Shown here in pieces: positions 1 to 6,940 of a stretch of DNA of 11,861 bases (the stretch's first letter is position 1; every line of letters begins with the position of its first letter). Origin of the DNA: an uncultured Mollicutes bacterium (lineage in GTDB: Bacteria > Bacillota_I > Bacilli_A > Acholeplasmatales > Anaeroplasmataceae); the NCBI GenBank assembly GCA_900547045.1, contig URFB01000020.1, positions 1 through 11,861 of the forward strand. The letters are read 5' to 3'. The notes below the pieces were generated by a model. That model did no database searches and was not told the DNA's origin. It saw nothing but the letters and a program-made list of their open reading frames with translations. A program made the translations under genes and the position numbers.

Positions 1-2
1 TT

Positions 3-2195
3 ATTATAACGCATTCTAAGACATTTGTATTTATGACTGATTATTGCTATGTCATTTCCGGCTCTGATAAAATGTATGCAACACTATTAAATACCCTCTT
101 AGAGCAAAAGTCTTTAGATTTAAATGATAATAATTTTGAGATTTTCTTAAACAATATTTATCCTTTATATACAAAGCAAATTACCTATCTTGATTATCAT
201 CCTACTAAGGAAATTAAGATTGATACCTATTTTGATTATCAAAATCATAAGATGTCAATTAGCTATAAGGGTGATTTTAAGGATGATACCTTCTATTTAA
301 AGAAGAAGAATTATAAGCTTTTAATCCGTAACCTAGGCTTTACTAAATCAAATAATTATACTATTAACGATTTTGATGCTATCTGTGATATTATTAATAA
401 TCGTCTAGAGCTTTTTAAGGAATATGGTGATGTATTCTTATCTGAAAATATATCAAAGCTTAAGTTTGTGAAGATGTCATCTCAAAAAATGAATTTAAAG
501 ATGCCTGATTCCTTAATTTCTTTAACATTTGAAGGTATGAAATATAATGCATCTGAGCTTAAGGATATTTTAATATGCTATAAGAATAACAAGCATTATG
601 TTGAATTATCAGATGGTTCAATTTTATCAATTGATCCTGAAACAGCTAATTTATTTAATGATTTAGTTGAGGAGCTTGGTGTTACAAATATATTAGATGA
701 AATTAAAATTCCTCTATATCAAGCATATTTTATTGCTTCTAGATATAAGGATATAATAGAATCAAATAATTTACTTGATAGCTTCTCAAATGATTTAATT
801 GAATATAAGAGCTATGATGCTAAGCCTAATGATGAAATTAATTCTACTCTAAGAGATTATCAAAGAGAAGGATTTAGATGGCTTTATGTTTTAGCAAAAT
901 ACAATCTAGGTGGTATCCTTGCGGATGACATGGGCCTGGGAAAAACCCTTGAGGTTATAAGCCTTATTGATTCACTTCCAAGAGATCGTGCATATTTAAT
1001 AGTTGCCCCAACAAGTCTAATATTTAACTGGCAAATGGAATTTGAAAAATTTGCGCCTTGGCTTGCAATTTCTGTAATTTATGGTGTGACTCGTACGGCC
1101 GAAAATATTAAGGATAGCTTTACTAAGAACAAGATTTTAATTACTTCCTATGAATCAATTAGAATGGATATTGAAAAATACGAAGGTCTATCCTTTAGAG
1201 CGATGGTTATTGATGAGGCTCAGTTCATTAAAAACCCTGATGCTTTAAAAACTATGGCGGTTAAAAAGATTGATGCCGATTCTAAATTTGCCTTAACTGG
1301 TACGCCAATTGAGAATTCTTTATTAGATTTATGGTCAATCTTTGATTATGCTCTTCCTGGCTATTTAAAGGGTAAATCAGAATTTGTTAAGCAATATGAG
1401 AACTTTACTAATCCTGTTTTACTTGCAGAATTAAATAAAAAGACATCTCCATTTATTCTAAGACGTCTTAAGGGTGATGTTCTTGACCTTGAGGATAAGG
1501 TTGAAAATTATTCCTTCAGCTTTATGAGCGATGATGAGCGTAAGCTTTATGATGCATATCTTGCTCAGGCTCGAGGCGAATTACAAAATGATGATTACAA
1601 GATTTCCCATGTCCTAAGCCTTCTTACAAGACTAAGAGAGCTTGCCTGTGAGCCACGTCTTTTCCTAGATGATGTTAAGGTGCCTAACTCTAAGATGGAT
1701 TTATTAATGGAAATTATTGATGAAAAATCTCAAGAGGGTCATCGTATGCTTGTCTTCTCACAATTTACATCTATTTTCCCATTTATGCAGAAAAGACTTG
1801 AGGCGAAGGGCATTAAATATTTAACCCTAACTGGTAAGACTGATCCACAGGAGCGTATGGAGCTTGTAAATAAGTATAACAGTGATTCAGAAATTAAGGT
1901 TTTCCTAATTTCCCTAAAGGCTGGAGGTACAGGTTTAAACCTTACTACAGCTGATACGGTTATTCATTATGACCCATGGTGGAATTTAGCCGCTATGAAT
2001 CAGGCTACAGATCGTGCTCACCGTTTAGGACAAAAGAATATTGTTCATGTTATTAAGATGATTAATAAAAATACAATCGAGGATAAGATTGTAGAGCTTC
2101 AAAATCGTAAAAAGTATCTTACTGATGAGGTTATCAATGATAATGATGTTATTATGCATATGACTAAGGATGATATTAAGGAGTTGTTTAAATAA
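3..2195 (+). CDS. SNF2-family DEAD/DEAH-like helicase, 5'-truncated by the window edge
   Basis: A SNF2/Swi2-type superfamily 2 ATPase, which would translocate on double-stranded DNA and remodel DNA-protein complexes; its specific bacterial role is not established. Numbering from the ATG at 33: motif I DDMGLGKT at 298-305, DEAQ box at 394-397, TGTP motif III at about 422-425, C-terminal RecA domain starting near 570 (MLVFSQF), and motif VI region HYDPWWN...QATDRAHRLGQ at 645-667 with the arginine finger. About 280 residues precede motif I and look like the bacterial SNF2-associated region. The frame stays open from 33 back to base 3, no ribosome binding site precedes the ATG at 33, and family members in Firmicutes are usually about 1000 residues with an N-terminal SWIM zinc finger. 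I therefore read this as the 3' part of a longer gene. Its TAA overlaps the next ATG (TAATG), which indicates coupling. Confidence 0.93.
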   Translation: MITHSKTFVFMTDYCYVISGSDKMYATLLNTLLEQKSLDLNDNNFEIFLNNIYPLYTKQITYLDYHPTKEIKIDTYFDYQNHKMSISYKGDFKDDTFYLKKKNYKLLIRNLGFTKSNNYTINDFDAICDIINNRLELFKEYGDVFLSENISKLKFVKMSSQKMNLKMPDSLISLTFEGMKYNASELKDILICYKNNKHYVELSDGSILSIDPETANLFNDLVEELGVTNILDEIKIPLYQAYFIASRYKDIIESNNLLDSFSNDLIEYKSYDAKPNDEINSTLRDYQREGFRWLYVLAKYNLGGILADDMGLGKTLEVISLIDSLPRDRAYLIVAPTSLIFNWQMEFEKFAPWLAISVIYGVTRTAENIKDSFTKNKILITSYESIRMDIEKYEGLSFRAMVIDEAQFIKNPDALKTMAVKKIDADSKFALTGTPIENSLLDLWSIFDYALPGYLKGKSEFVKQYENFTNPVLLAELNKKTSPFILRRLKGDVLDLEDKVENYSFSFMSDDERKLYDAYLAQARGELQNDDYKISHVLSLLTRLRELACEPRLFLDDVKVPNSKMDLLMEIIDEKSQEGHRMLVFSQFTSIFPFMQKRLEAKGIKYLTLTGKTDPQERMELVNKYNSDSEIKVFLISLKAGGTGLNLTTADTVIHYDPWWNLAAMNQATDRAHRLGQKNIVHVIKMINKNTIEDKIVELQNRKKYLTDEVINDNDVIMHMTKDDIKELFK

Positions 2196-2725
2196 TGAAA
2201 TATCTAATTATATCTGATATTCATGGTAGTGCTAAATATTTAAAGCTTGCAATAAAGGCCTATAATGATTTTAAATGTGATAAAATTTTAATTCTAGGTG
2301 ATATTTTATATCACGGGCCACGTAATGACCTACCAGAGGAATACGCACCAAAGGAGTGTATTGCCCTATTAAATCCGCTTGCGGATAAAATTGAGGCTGT
2401 TTGTGGTAATTGTGATGCCGAGGTTGATCAAATGGTTTTAAGCTTTAAAATTGATACTCCTCACTTTACAAGCCTAAATGGTAAAAGGGTTTATTTAACT
2501 CATGGGCACCATCTTGAGCTTGTCCCAGATGATGCTAAGGTTGTTCTTTATGGACATACTCATATTTCTATTATTGAGCATACTGATAAATATTTAGCAA
2601 TTAATCCGGGCTCAATTTCTATTCCTAAGGGTGATAAGATTAATTCATTTGCCGTATGTGATGATGATAATCTTATTACAATTTATGATTTCAATTATCA
2701 AAAGAAGGATGAAATTAAGCTATGA
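2195..2725 (+). CDS. yfcE: YfcE/MJ0936-type metallophosphoesterase (phosphodiesterase)
   Basis: A 176-residue single-domain calcineurin-like phosphoesterase, the usual length for the YfcE family. It should bind two divalent metals and hydrolyse phosphodiesters in the cytoplasm; the physiological substrate is not known. The metal-binding motifs appear in order: SDIHG (D8, H10), LGD (D36), GNCD at 71-74, THGHH at 102-106 and GHTH at 120-123. There is no signal peptide or membrane segment. The ATG overlaps the helicase stop codon, and an AAGGAG ribosome binding site at 2178-2183 lies inside the end of the helicase gene. The TGA stop is shared with the next start (ATGA). This tight coupling puts it in one operon with the helicase and the HAD phosphatase, but the shared pathway is not evident. 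Confidence 0.92.
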   Translation: MKYLIISDIHGSAKYLKLAIKAYNDFKCDKILILGDILYHGPRNDLPEEYAPKECIALLNPLADKIEAVCGNCDAEVDQMVLSFKIDTPHFTSLNGKRVYLTHGHHLELVPDDAKVVLYGHTHISIIEHTDKYLAINPGSISIPKGDKINSFAVCDDDNLITIYDFNYQKKDEIKL

Positions 2726-3390
2726 TCAAGGCTCTAATTTTTGACCTTGATGGTACTTTGACTGATTCGATTGTAGGAATAATGGATTCAATTAATGAAG
2801 GACTTTTGGCCTCAGGCCTTGATAAAATATCAAGGGAGGAGGCCATATATTATATTGGGGATGGCATTCACGAGCTTATTACAAGAAGTATTGCCCATTC
2901 AAGAGATGAGGCTCTAACTAAGCTGGTTAAGGAAAGTGATTATGAGGCTGTACTTAAAATATATCTTGAAAAATATCAGGAATATCGTATTACTAAGACA
3001 AGTGAATTTCCTCGTATGACTGAGGTATTAACAACTCTTAAGCAAAAGGGCTATAAGCTTTTTATCTTATCAAATAAGCTTGATAGTGATGTTAAGCCTA
3101 TGATTGATTATTTCTTTAATGGTCTTTTTGATGAGGCTTTAGGGGAATCGCCTTTAATTGGTACTAAGCCAGATGTTAAGGGCATATATTATATTTTAAA
3201 TAAATATGATCTTAAAAAGGGTGAGGTATTATATGTTGGTGATTCGCATGTTGATATGCAAACCTGTAATAATGCACAAATTAAATCCGTTGTTTGTAGC
3301 TATGGCTATGAAAGAATCTTTGATTTAGATAAGTTTAACCCTACATATAAAATTGAAAAGCCAATTGATTTGCTAGAAATTTTAGAATAA
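2722..3390 (+). CDS. HAD-superfamily hydrolase, phosphoglycolate phosphatase-like
   Basis: A 222-residue haloacid dehalogenase phosphatase with a small alpha-helical C1 cap. It would transfer phosphate from a small phosphorylated metabolite onto an aspartate and then hydrolyse it. Motif I FDLDGTLTDS gives nucleophile D8 and acid/base D10; motif II is ILSNK with S117; motif III lysine is K149 (GTKPD); motif IV is VGDSHVDMQ with D174 and D178. The cap lies at about residues 15-90. Length and motifs match the Gph/PpaX group (phosphoglycolate or pyrophosphate phosphatases), but substrate cannot be read from sequence in this family, so no gene symbol is given. The start overlaps the upstream stop as ATGA, with AAGGA at 2705-2709 as a somewhat distant ribosome binding site. 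It is the last gene of the operon before the terminator. Confidence 0.9.
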   Translation: MIKALIFDLDGTLTDSIVGIMDSINEGLLASGLDKISREEAIYYIGDGIHELITRSIAHSRDEALTKLVKESDYEAVLKIYLEKYQEYRITKTSEFPRMTEVLTTLKQKGYKLFILSNKLDSDVKPMIDYFFNGLFDEALGESPLIGTKPDVKGIYYILNKYDLKKGEVLYVGDSHVDMQTCNNAQIKSVVCSYGYERIFDLDKFNPTYKIEKPIDLLEILE

Positions 3391-3426
3391 AAAAGGAAGT
3401 GATTTTGAGTCACTTCCCCTTTTTTA
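3388..3426. terminator. Bidirectional terminator between convergent genes
   Basis: A perfect 8-bp stem (3395-3402 GGAAGTGA with 3410-3417 TCACTTCC) and a 7-nt loop sit between an A-run on the left and a T-run on the right. It can therefore end both the helicase-phosphatase operon and clpB. It fills nearly the whole 33-bp gap, and the right T-run overlaps the clpB stop codon. Confidence 0.85.
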
Positions 3427-5538
3427 TTCATGCAAAATTCTTAAATCTCCACCTTGAGAGTCAAGTACATAATTAACTCCAGGTTTGACATTAGATTTAA
3501 TAATTTCGGTTGCAATATAGGTTTCAACATATTTTTGAATGAAACGTCTAATTGGTCTTGCACCATAGGTTATATCAAATGCTTGATCTAGAATATAGTG
3601 CTTCAAGGAATCTGTATATTTAATATGAATATCCTGCGCAAGAAGACGAATATCAAGCTCATGTAAAATCTTATCAACAATCTTGATTTGAACATCCTTT
3701 GTTAATGGATTGAACACAATGATTTCATCAATACGGTTTAGGAATTCAGGCTTGAAGTAATTTTTAATTAAATCAATAACACCTTTCTTGTTATTAGGAT
3801 CCTCAAGAAGAAGCTCAGCTCCTAGGTTAGAGGTCATAATAATGATTGTATTTTTGAAATCAACAACTTTACCCTGACCATCAGTTAAACGACCATCATC
3901 AAGAATTTGAAGAAGTACGTTGAATACATCCTTATGAGCCTTTTCAATCTCATCAAACAAGATGATAGAATAAGGGTTACGTCTAATAGCTTCGGTTAAT
4001 TGTCCACCTTCATCATATCCAACATATCCTGGAGGGGCACCAATCAATCTAGCCACTGTGTGAGCCTCCTGATACTCAGACATATCAATACGTACAATAT
4101 GAGTTTCACTATCAAATAGCTCAGATGCTAGGGCTTTAGCAAGCTCTGTTTTACCAACACCAGTAGGTCCTAAAAACATAAATGAACCAATAGGACGATT
4201 TTCATCCTTGATACCAGCACGCTGACGAATAATGGCATCAGAAATTAAGGTTATAGCCTCATCCTGTCCAATTACACGACGCTTTAGGTTATCGGCAAGC
4301 TTTAAGACCTTCTCACGCTCACCTTGCATTAGCTTAGAAACGGGAATATTAGTCCATTTAGATACAACCTGAGCAATATCCTCATCAGATACGGTTTCAG
4401 ATAAGAGCTTATTATCCTTATTTTGATTTTCAAAATCAGAAATTTCCTTTTCAAGAGCAGGAATTACCTGATACTGAAGCTTAGATGCCTTTTCAAAATC
4501 TCCTTGATTATAGGCTGTTTCAAGCTCAAAACGCTTACGATCAAGAATAGCCTTTTTATCCTTAAGATTTTTAATTTCATCCTTTTCATGAAGCCATTTT
4601 TCCTTAAGGGATGAATCCTTTTGGCTTAAATCCTTAAGCTCAACCTCAAGCTCTTCAGCATGCTTTACAGAAGAAGCATCATTATCCTTTTTAATAGCCA
4701 TTAGTTCAATTTTAATTTGATTGATACGTCTTTCAATATTATCAAGCTCAACTGGCATTGAATCAAGAGTTAATCTAACAGAAGCACAGGCCTCATCAAT
4801 TAAATCGATTGCCTTATCAGGTAAGAAACGATCGGTAATATACCTATTTGACATTACTGCCGCAGCAATAACCGCATTATCCTTAATATGAACACCATGA
4901 TGTACCTCAAAGCGTTCCTTTAGACCTCTTAGGATTGAAATTGTATCCTCAACGGTTGGCTCAGTTACCATAACCTTTTGGAAACGACGCTCAAGAGCCT
5001 GATCCTTTTCAATATATTTATGGTATTCATCAAGAGTAGTAGCACCAATACAATGTAATTCACCACGAGCAAGCATTGGCTTTAGAATATTTCCGGCATC
5101 CATAGCGCCATCAACCTTACCAGCACCTACAATTAAGTGAATTTCATCAATAAATAGTATTATTTTTCCTTCAGATTCCTTAATCTTCTTAAGGACAGCC
5201 TTCAAACGCTCCTCAAATTCACCACGGTACTTAGCACCGGCAACAAGAGAAGCCATATCTAGCTCAAAAATTGTTTTATCTTTTAAAGAATCAGGAATAT
5301 CGCCTGAAACAATACGTCTTGCAAGTCCCTCGATAATTGCAGTTTTACCTACACCGGGTTCACCTATCAAAACGGGATTATTTTTAGTTTTTCTTGAAAG
5401 AATTTTAATAATACGTCTTATTTCGTCATCACGACCAATAACGGGATCGATTTTTCCTTGACGAGCAAGCTCGACAACATCACGACCATATTTTTCTAGA
5501 ACATTTTCATCATTTTCTAGGTTTTCATTTTGCATCAT
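3424..5538 (-). CDS. clpB: ClpB disaggregase lacking the N-terminal domain
   Basis: A Hsp100 AAA+ chaperone that threads aggregated proteins through a hexameric ring together with the DnaK system, in the cytoplasm. NBD1 has Walker A GEPGVGKT (59-66), pore loop KYRG (103-106), Walker B IILFIDE (126-132) and arginine finger ALERRF (181-186). The coiled-coil M-domain spans about 255-385 and has the ClpB-type entry DSMPVELD (259-266). NBD2 has Walker A GPTGVGKT (457-464), pore loop GYVG (504-507), Walker B ILFDE (526-530) and sensor 2 GARP. The long M-domain argues for ClpB over ClpC. At 704 residues it lacks the roughly 150-residue N-domain of E. coli ClpB, as in some mollicute ClpB proteins. 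The start follows AAGGATGA at a normal distance; the second of two tandem ATGs is also possible. CIRCE at its promoter implies HrcA repression. Confidence 0.96.
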   Translation of the reverse strand: MMQNENLENDENVLEKYGRDVVELARQGKIDPVIGRDDEIRRIIKILSRKTKNNPVLIGEPGVGKTAIIEGLARRIVSGDIPDSLKDKTIFELDMASLVAGAKYRGEFEERLKAVLKKIKESEGKIILFIDEIHLIVGAGKVDGAMDAGNILKPMLARGELHCIGATTLDEYHKYIEKDQALERRFQKVMVTEPTVEDTISILRGLKERFEVHHGVHIKDNAVIAAAVMSNRYITDRFLPDKAIDLIDEACASVRLTLDSMPVELDNIERRINQIKIELMAIKKDNDASSVKHAEELEVELKDLSQKDSSLKEKWLHEKDEIKNLKDKKAILDRKRFELETAYNQGDFEKASKLQYQVIPALEKEISDFENQNKDNKLLSETVSDEDIAQVVSKWTNIPVSKLMQGEREKVLKLADNLKRRVIGQDEAITLISDAIIRQRAGIKDENRPIGSFMFLGPTGVGKTELAKALASELFDSETHIVRIDMSEYQEAHTVARLIGAPPGYVGYDEGGQLTEAIRRNPYSIILFDEIEKAHKDVFNVLLQILDDGRLTDGQGKVVDFKNTIIIMTSNLGAELLLEDPNNKKGVIDLIKNYFKPEFLNRIDEIIVFNPLTKDVQIKIVDKILHELDIRLLAQDIHIKYTDSLKHYILDQAFDITYGARPIRRFIQKYVETYIATEIIKSNVKPGVNYVLDSQGGDLRILHE

Positions 5539-5578
5539 TTAAATCATCCTTTCCGTAGCAATTTCTTACTACACTAAT

Positions 5579-5606
5579 AGTATAGCACAAAAATTGGCAC
5601 TGTCAA
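5579..5606 (-). promoter_or_regulatory. clpB promoter (SigA-type, extended -10)
   Basis: On the minus strand TTGACA (5606-5601) and TATACT (5584-5579) are 16 nt apart, and TGC directly precedes the -10 hexamer as an extended -10. Transcription would start near 5572, leaving a leader of about 34 nt. The -35 hexamer lies within the CIRCE element. Confidence 0.82.
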
Positions 5607-5620
5607 CAGTAGAGTGCTAA
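5594..5620 (-). promoter_or_regulatory. CIRCE operator (HrcA binding site)
   Basis: Read on the minus strand, the left arm TTAGCACTC matches the consensus exactly. A 9-nt spacer follows, then CAGTGCCAA, which differs from GAGTGCTAA at two positions. The 9-9-9 geometry is that of CIRCE. It covers the clpB -35 box, so HrcA binding should block polymerase directly. HrcA itself is not in the window. Confidence 0.9.
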
Positions 5621-5654
5621 TTTTTGTTAAAAAAATATTTTTTAAATTTTTTCA

Positions 5655-5683
5655 TTGACATTAAATCTCTATATTGATATAAT
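5655..5683 (+). promoter_or_regulatory. tRNA-Cys promoter (full consensus)
   Basis: TTGACA (5655-5660), a 17-nt spacer and TATAAT (5678-5683), with TGA just before the -10 as an extended element. Both hexamers match the consensus exactly. The predicted transcript starts about 10 nt before the tRNA. It fires away from the clpB promoter. Confidence 0.88.
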
Positions 5684-5700
5684 AAAGGAGCTTCGAAAAT

Positions 5701-5775
5701 GGCCTGGTAGCCAAGTGGTAAGGCAAGGCACTGCAACTGCCTGATGCGGGGGTTCAAATCCGTCCCGGGCCTCCA
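5701..5775 (+). tRNA. tRNA-Cys (GCA)
   Basis: A 75-nt tRNA with encoded CCA at 5773-5775. The acceptor stem is 5701-5707 with 5765-5771 (one U-G pair). The anticodon stem AGGCA/TGCCT (5726-5730, 5738-5742) holds loop CTGCAAC with anticodon GCA at 5733-5735. The discriminator is T72 in window terms (5772), the base expected for cysteine tRNAs. The D-arm is 5710-5724 and the T-loop TTCAAAT 5753-5759. The T-stem is imperfect: GGGGG (5748-5752) against CCGTC (5760-5764) leaves a central G-G mismatch and a G-U pair. It is a single-gene transcript with its own promoter and terminator. Confidence 0.93.
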
Positions 5776-5788
5776 GATTTGAAGTTTA

Positions 5789-5826
5789 AAAAGTCTAGAT
5801 TATTTCTAGGCTTTTTTTCTTTTTTG
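5789..5826 (+). terminator. Rho-independent terminator after tRNA-Cys
   Basis: An 11-bp stem, AAAAGTCTAGA (5789-5799) with TCTAGGCTTTT (5805-5815), holds one U-G pair and a 5-nt loop. A long T-rich tail to 5826 follows. Confidence 0.88.
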
Positions 5827-5830
5827 CATA

Positions 5831-5878
5831 CTGTACAGCCTCGTACGGATTTGAAATATATTGTAAAATCAATATAAA
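5831..5878 (+). promoter_or_regulatory. Candidate regulated promoter with operator-like palindromes
   Basis: TTGAAA (5851-5856), 16 nt, TATAAA (5873-5878) is a plausible promoter. Its spacer contains the inverted repeat TATATTG-N6-CAATATA (5857-5876). Just upstream are two GTAC-centred palindromes, CTGTACAG (5831-5838) and CGTACG (5842-5847), with centres exactly 10 bp apart. The symmetry is seen directly; operator function is inferred. AT-rich repeats of this size can arise by chance. Confidence 0.4.
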
Positions 5879-5922
5879 AAATAAGAATTTTAATTTATAG
5901 AGGGAGTGTATTATATTTATAT

Positions 5923-5947
5923 ATGAGAAGATAATTCTCATTTTTTT
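5923..5947 (+). terminator. Terminator-like hairpin in the uppP leader
   Basis: ATGAGAA (5923-5929), loop GATAA, TTCTCAT (5935-5941), then a run of Ts to 5947. The 7-bp stem is AT-rich, so it would be weak. It follows the candidate promoter at 5851-5878 and precedes the uppP promoter, so it could end a short transcript of about 60 nt or attenuate readthrough into uppP. Confidence 0.5.
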
Positions 5948-5955
5948 ATTTAAGG

Positions 5956-5984
5956 TTGCAATATTAAATTGAATAAATTATAAT
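5956..5984 (+). promoter_or_regulatory. uppP promoter
   Basis: TTGCAA (5956-5961), 17-nt spacer, TATAAT (5979-5984). Transcription would start near 5991, just before the ribosome binding site GAGAGAAGG (5996-6004), giving a leader of about 20 nt. Confidence 0.72.
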
Positions 5985-6012
5985 TATAGCAAAAAGAGAG
6001 AAGGTTATTTAA

Positions 6013-6861
6013 ATGCTACTATCGACATTTTTAAATTTACTTAAATCAGTATTGTATGGTATTATAGAAGGTATTACTGAATGGCTTCCAATTTCATCTA
6101 CTGGGCATATGATTTTGCTAGATGAATGGCTTAAGGTTGAAGGAATTTATGGTAAATCATTTTGGGATTTATTCTTAGTTGTAATTCAACTTGGTGCTAT
6201 AATCGCCGTTGTGCTTTGCTTTTTTTCTAAGCTTTGGCCCTTTTCAAAAACAAAAACCTCAGAAGAAAAGAAGGATACCTGGAAGCTTTGGCTTAATGTT
6301 ATAATTGCCTGTGTTCCTGCAGCTATTATTGGCCTACTTTTAGATGATTGGCTAAATGAGCATTTTTACAATTTTACAACCGTCGCAATTATGCTTATCG
6401 TATATGGCGTTTTATTTATTGTGATCGAAATATTTAATAAGAAAAGAACATTTAAGATTACTGATTGTAAGCAAATCACCTGGAAGCTTGCCCTTATTAT
6501 AGGGCTTGTACAGCTCCTTGCCCTAATTCCTGGTACATCTCGTAGTGGAGTTACTATTTTAGGTGCGATGCTAATTGGTCTTAATCGTGAGACATCTGCT
6601 GAGTTTTCATTCTTTTTATCAATCCCTGTAATGTTTGGTGCGTCCTTATTAAAAATTATTAAGTTCTTTATTGAAGGAAATGCAATTACAGGTGCTCAGC
6701 TTGCTTTCTTAGGCGTTGGCTGTATTGTTGCCTTTTTAGTTTCAATTGTTGTAATTAAATTCTTATTAAAATATATTAAGGGTCATGACTTTAAGGTATT
6801 TGGTATTTACCGTATTATTTTAGGTATTATCCTAATCATTTATATGCTTGCAGCCCTATAA
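6013..6861 (+). CDS. uppP: Undecaprenyl-diphosphate phosphatase (UppP/BacA)
   Basis: An integral membrane enzyme that removes a phosphate from undecaprenyl diphosphate, recycling the lipid carrier for peptidoglycan and wall-polymer synthesis; extra copies confer bacitracin resistance in other bacteria. The first signature is at residues 19-32 (E19, E23, then PISSTGH) and the second is PGTSRSG at 173-179 with R177. The two motifs form the active site in the BacA family. The 282-residue length is typical, and several hydrophobic segments are evident (about 50-72, 93-110, 120-140, 155-172, 195-215, 228-250 and 262-280). The start follows GAGAGAAGG at 8 nt. Its presence implies a walled cell, in contrast to true mollicutes. 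It appears to be a one-gene unit, although no clear terminator separates it from the next gene. Confidence 0.96.
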   Translation: MLLSTFLNLLKSVLYGIIEGITEWLPISSTGHMILLDEWLKVEGIYGKSFWDLFLVVIQLGAIIAVVLCFFSKLWPFSKTKTSEEKKDTWKLWLNVIIACVPAAIIGLLLDDWLNEHFYNFTTVAIMLIVYGVLFIVIEIFNKKRTFKITDCKQITWKLALIIGLVQLLALIPGTSRSGVTILGAMLIGLNRETSAEFSFFLSIPVMFGASLLKIIKFFIEGNAITGAQLAFLGVGCIVAFLVSIVVIKFLLKYIKGHDFKVFGIYRIILGIILIIYMLAAL

Positions 6862-6891
6862 TTTAAACTTTTATTATTGCTTTTATTGTTG

Positions 6892-6897
6892 TATAAT
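6892..6897 (+). promoter_or_regulatory. -10 element of the yqeY promoter
   Basis: A perfect TATAAT lies 30 bp after the uppP stop. No good -35 is present; the best is TTTATT at 6870-6875 with a 16-nt spacer. The transcript would begin near 6904, directly before the ribosome binding site. Moderate support only. Confidence 0.5.
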
Positions 6898-6907
6898 AGA
6901 ATAAGAA

Positions 6908-6940
6908 AGAGGTGAACATCTGCTTAATGCAGAGTATAAT
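6908..6940 (+). promoter_or_regulatory. Hairpin between the ribosome binding site and the yqeY ATG
   Basis: GAGGTG (6909-6914) is a strong Shine-Dalgarno core, but it lies 26 nt before the ATG at 6941. Between them is TCTGC-TTAAT-GCAGA (6919-6933), a perfect 5-bp stem. Folding it would shorten the effective spacing to 11 nt. A CTG at 6920, in frame and 5 nt after GAGGTG, is an alternative start. Confidence 0.45.

Noticed and set aside
33..35. ATG at 33 as the true start of the helicase
   Set aside because: No ribosome binding site precedes it, the frame is open to the left edge, and the N-terminus is short for the family; it is most likely an internal Met.
33..3390. Very frequent GAGCTTAAG/AAGCTT-like words, possibly an uptake or chi-like motif
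   Set aside because: They fall in one reading frame as Glu-Leu-Lys or Lys-Leu codons and reflect codon preference in an AT-rich genome; intergenic regions are not enriched.
4423..4614. 63-codon open frame on the + strand inside clpB
   Set aside because: It lies antisense to the Lys/Glu-rich M-domain of clpB, has Lys/Phe/Leu/Ile-rich low-complexity content and no ribosome binding site; it is a shadow.
3424..5538. Assignment of the - strand chaperone to ClpC
   Set aside because: The long coiled-coil M-domain with the DSMPVELD entry is ClpB-type, and no ClpC-like N-domain is present.
5821..5950. A riboswitch or T-box upstream of uppP
   Set aside because: The leader is too short and lacks any conserved T-box, SAM, TPP or similar core that I can recognise.
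6934..6940. TATAAT just before the yqeY ATG as a promoter
   Set aside because: It would start transcription inside the coding region; the TATAAT at 6892 is placed properly.
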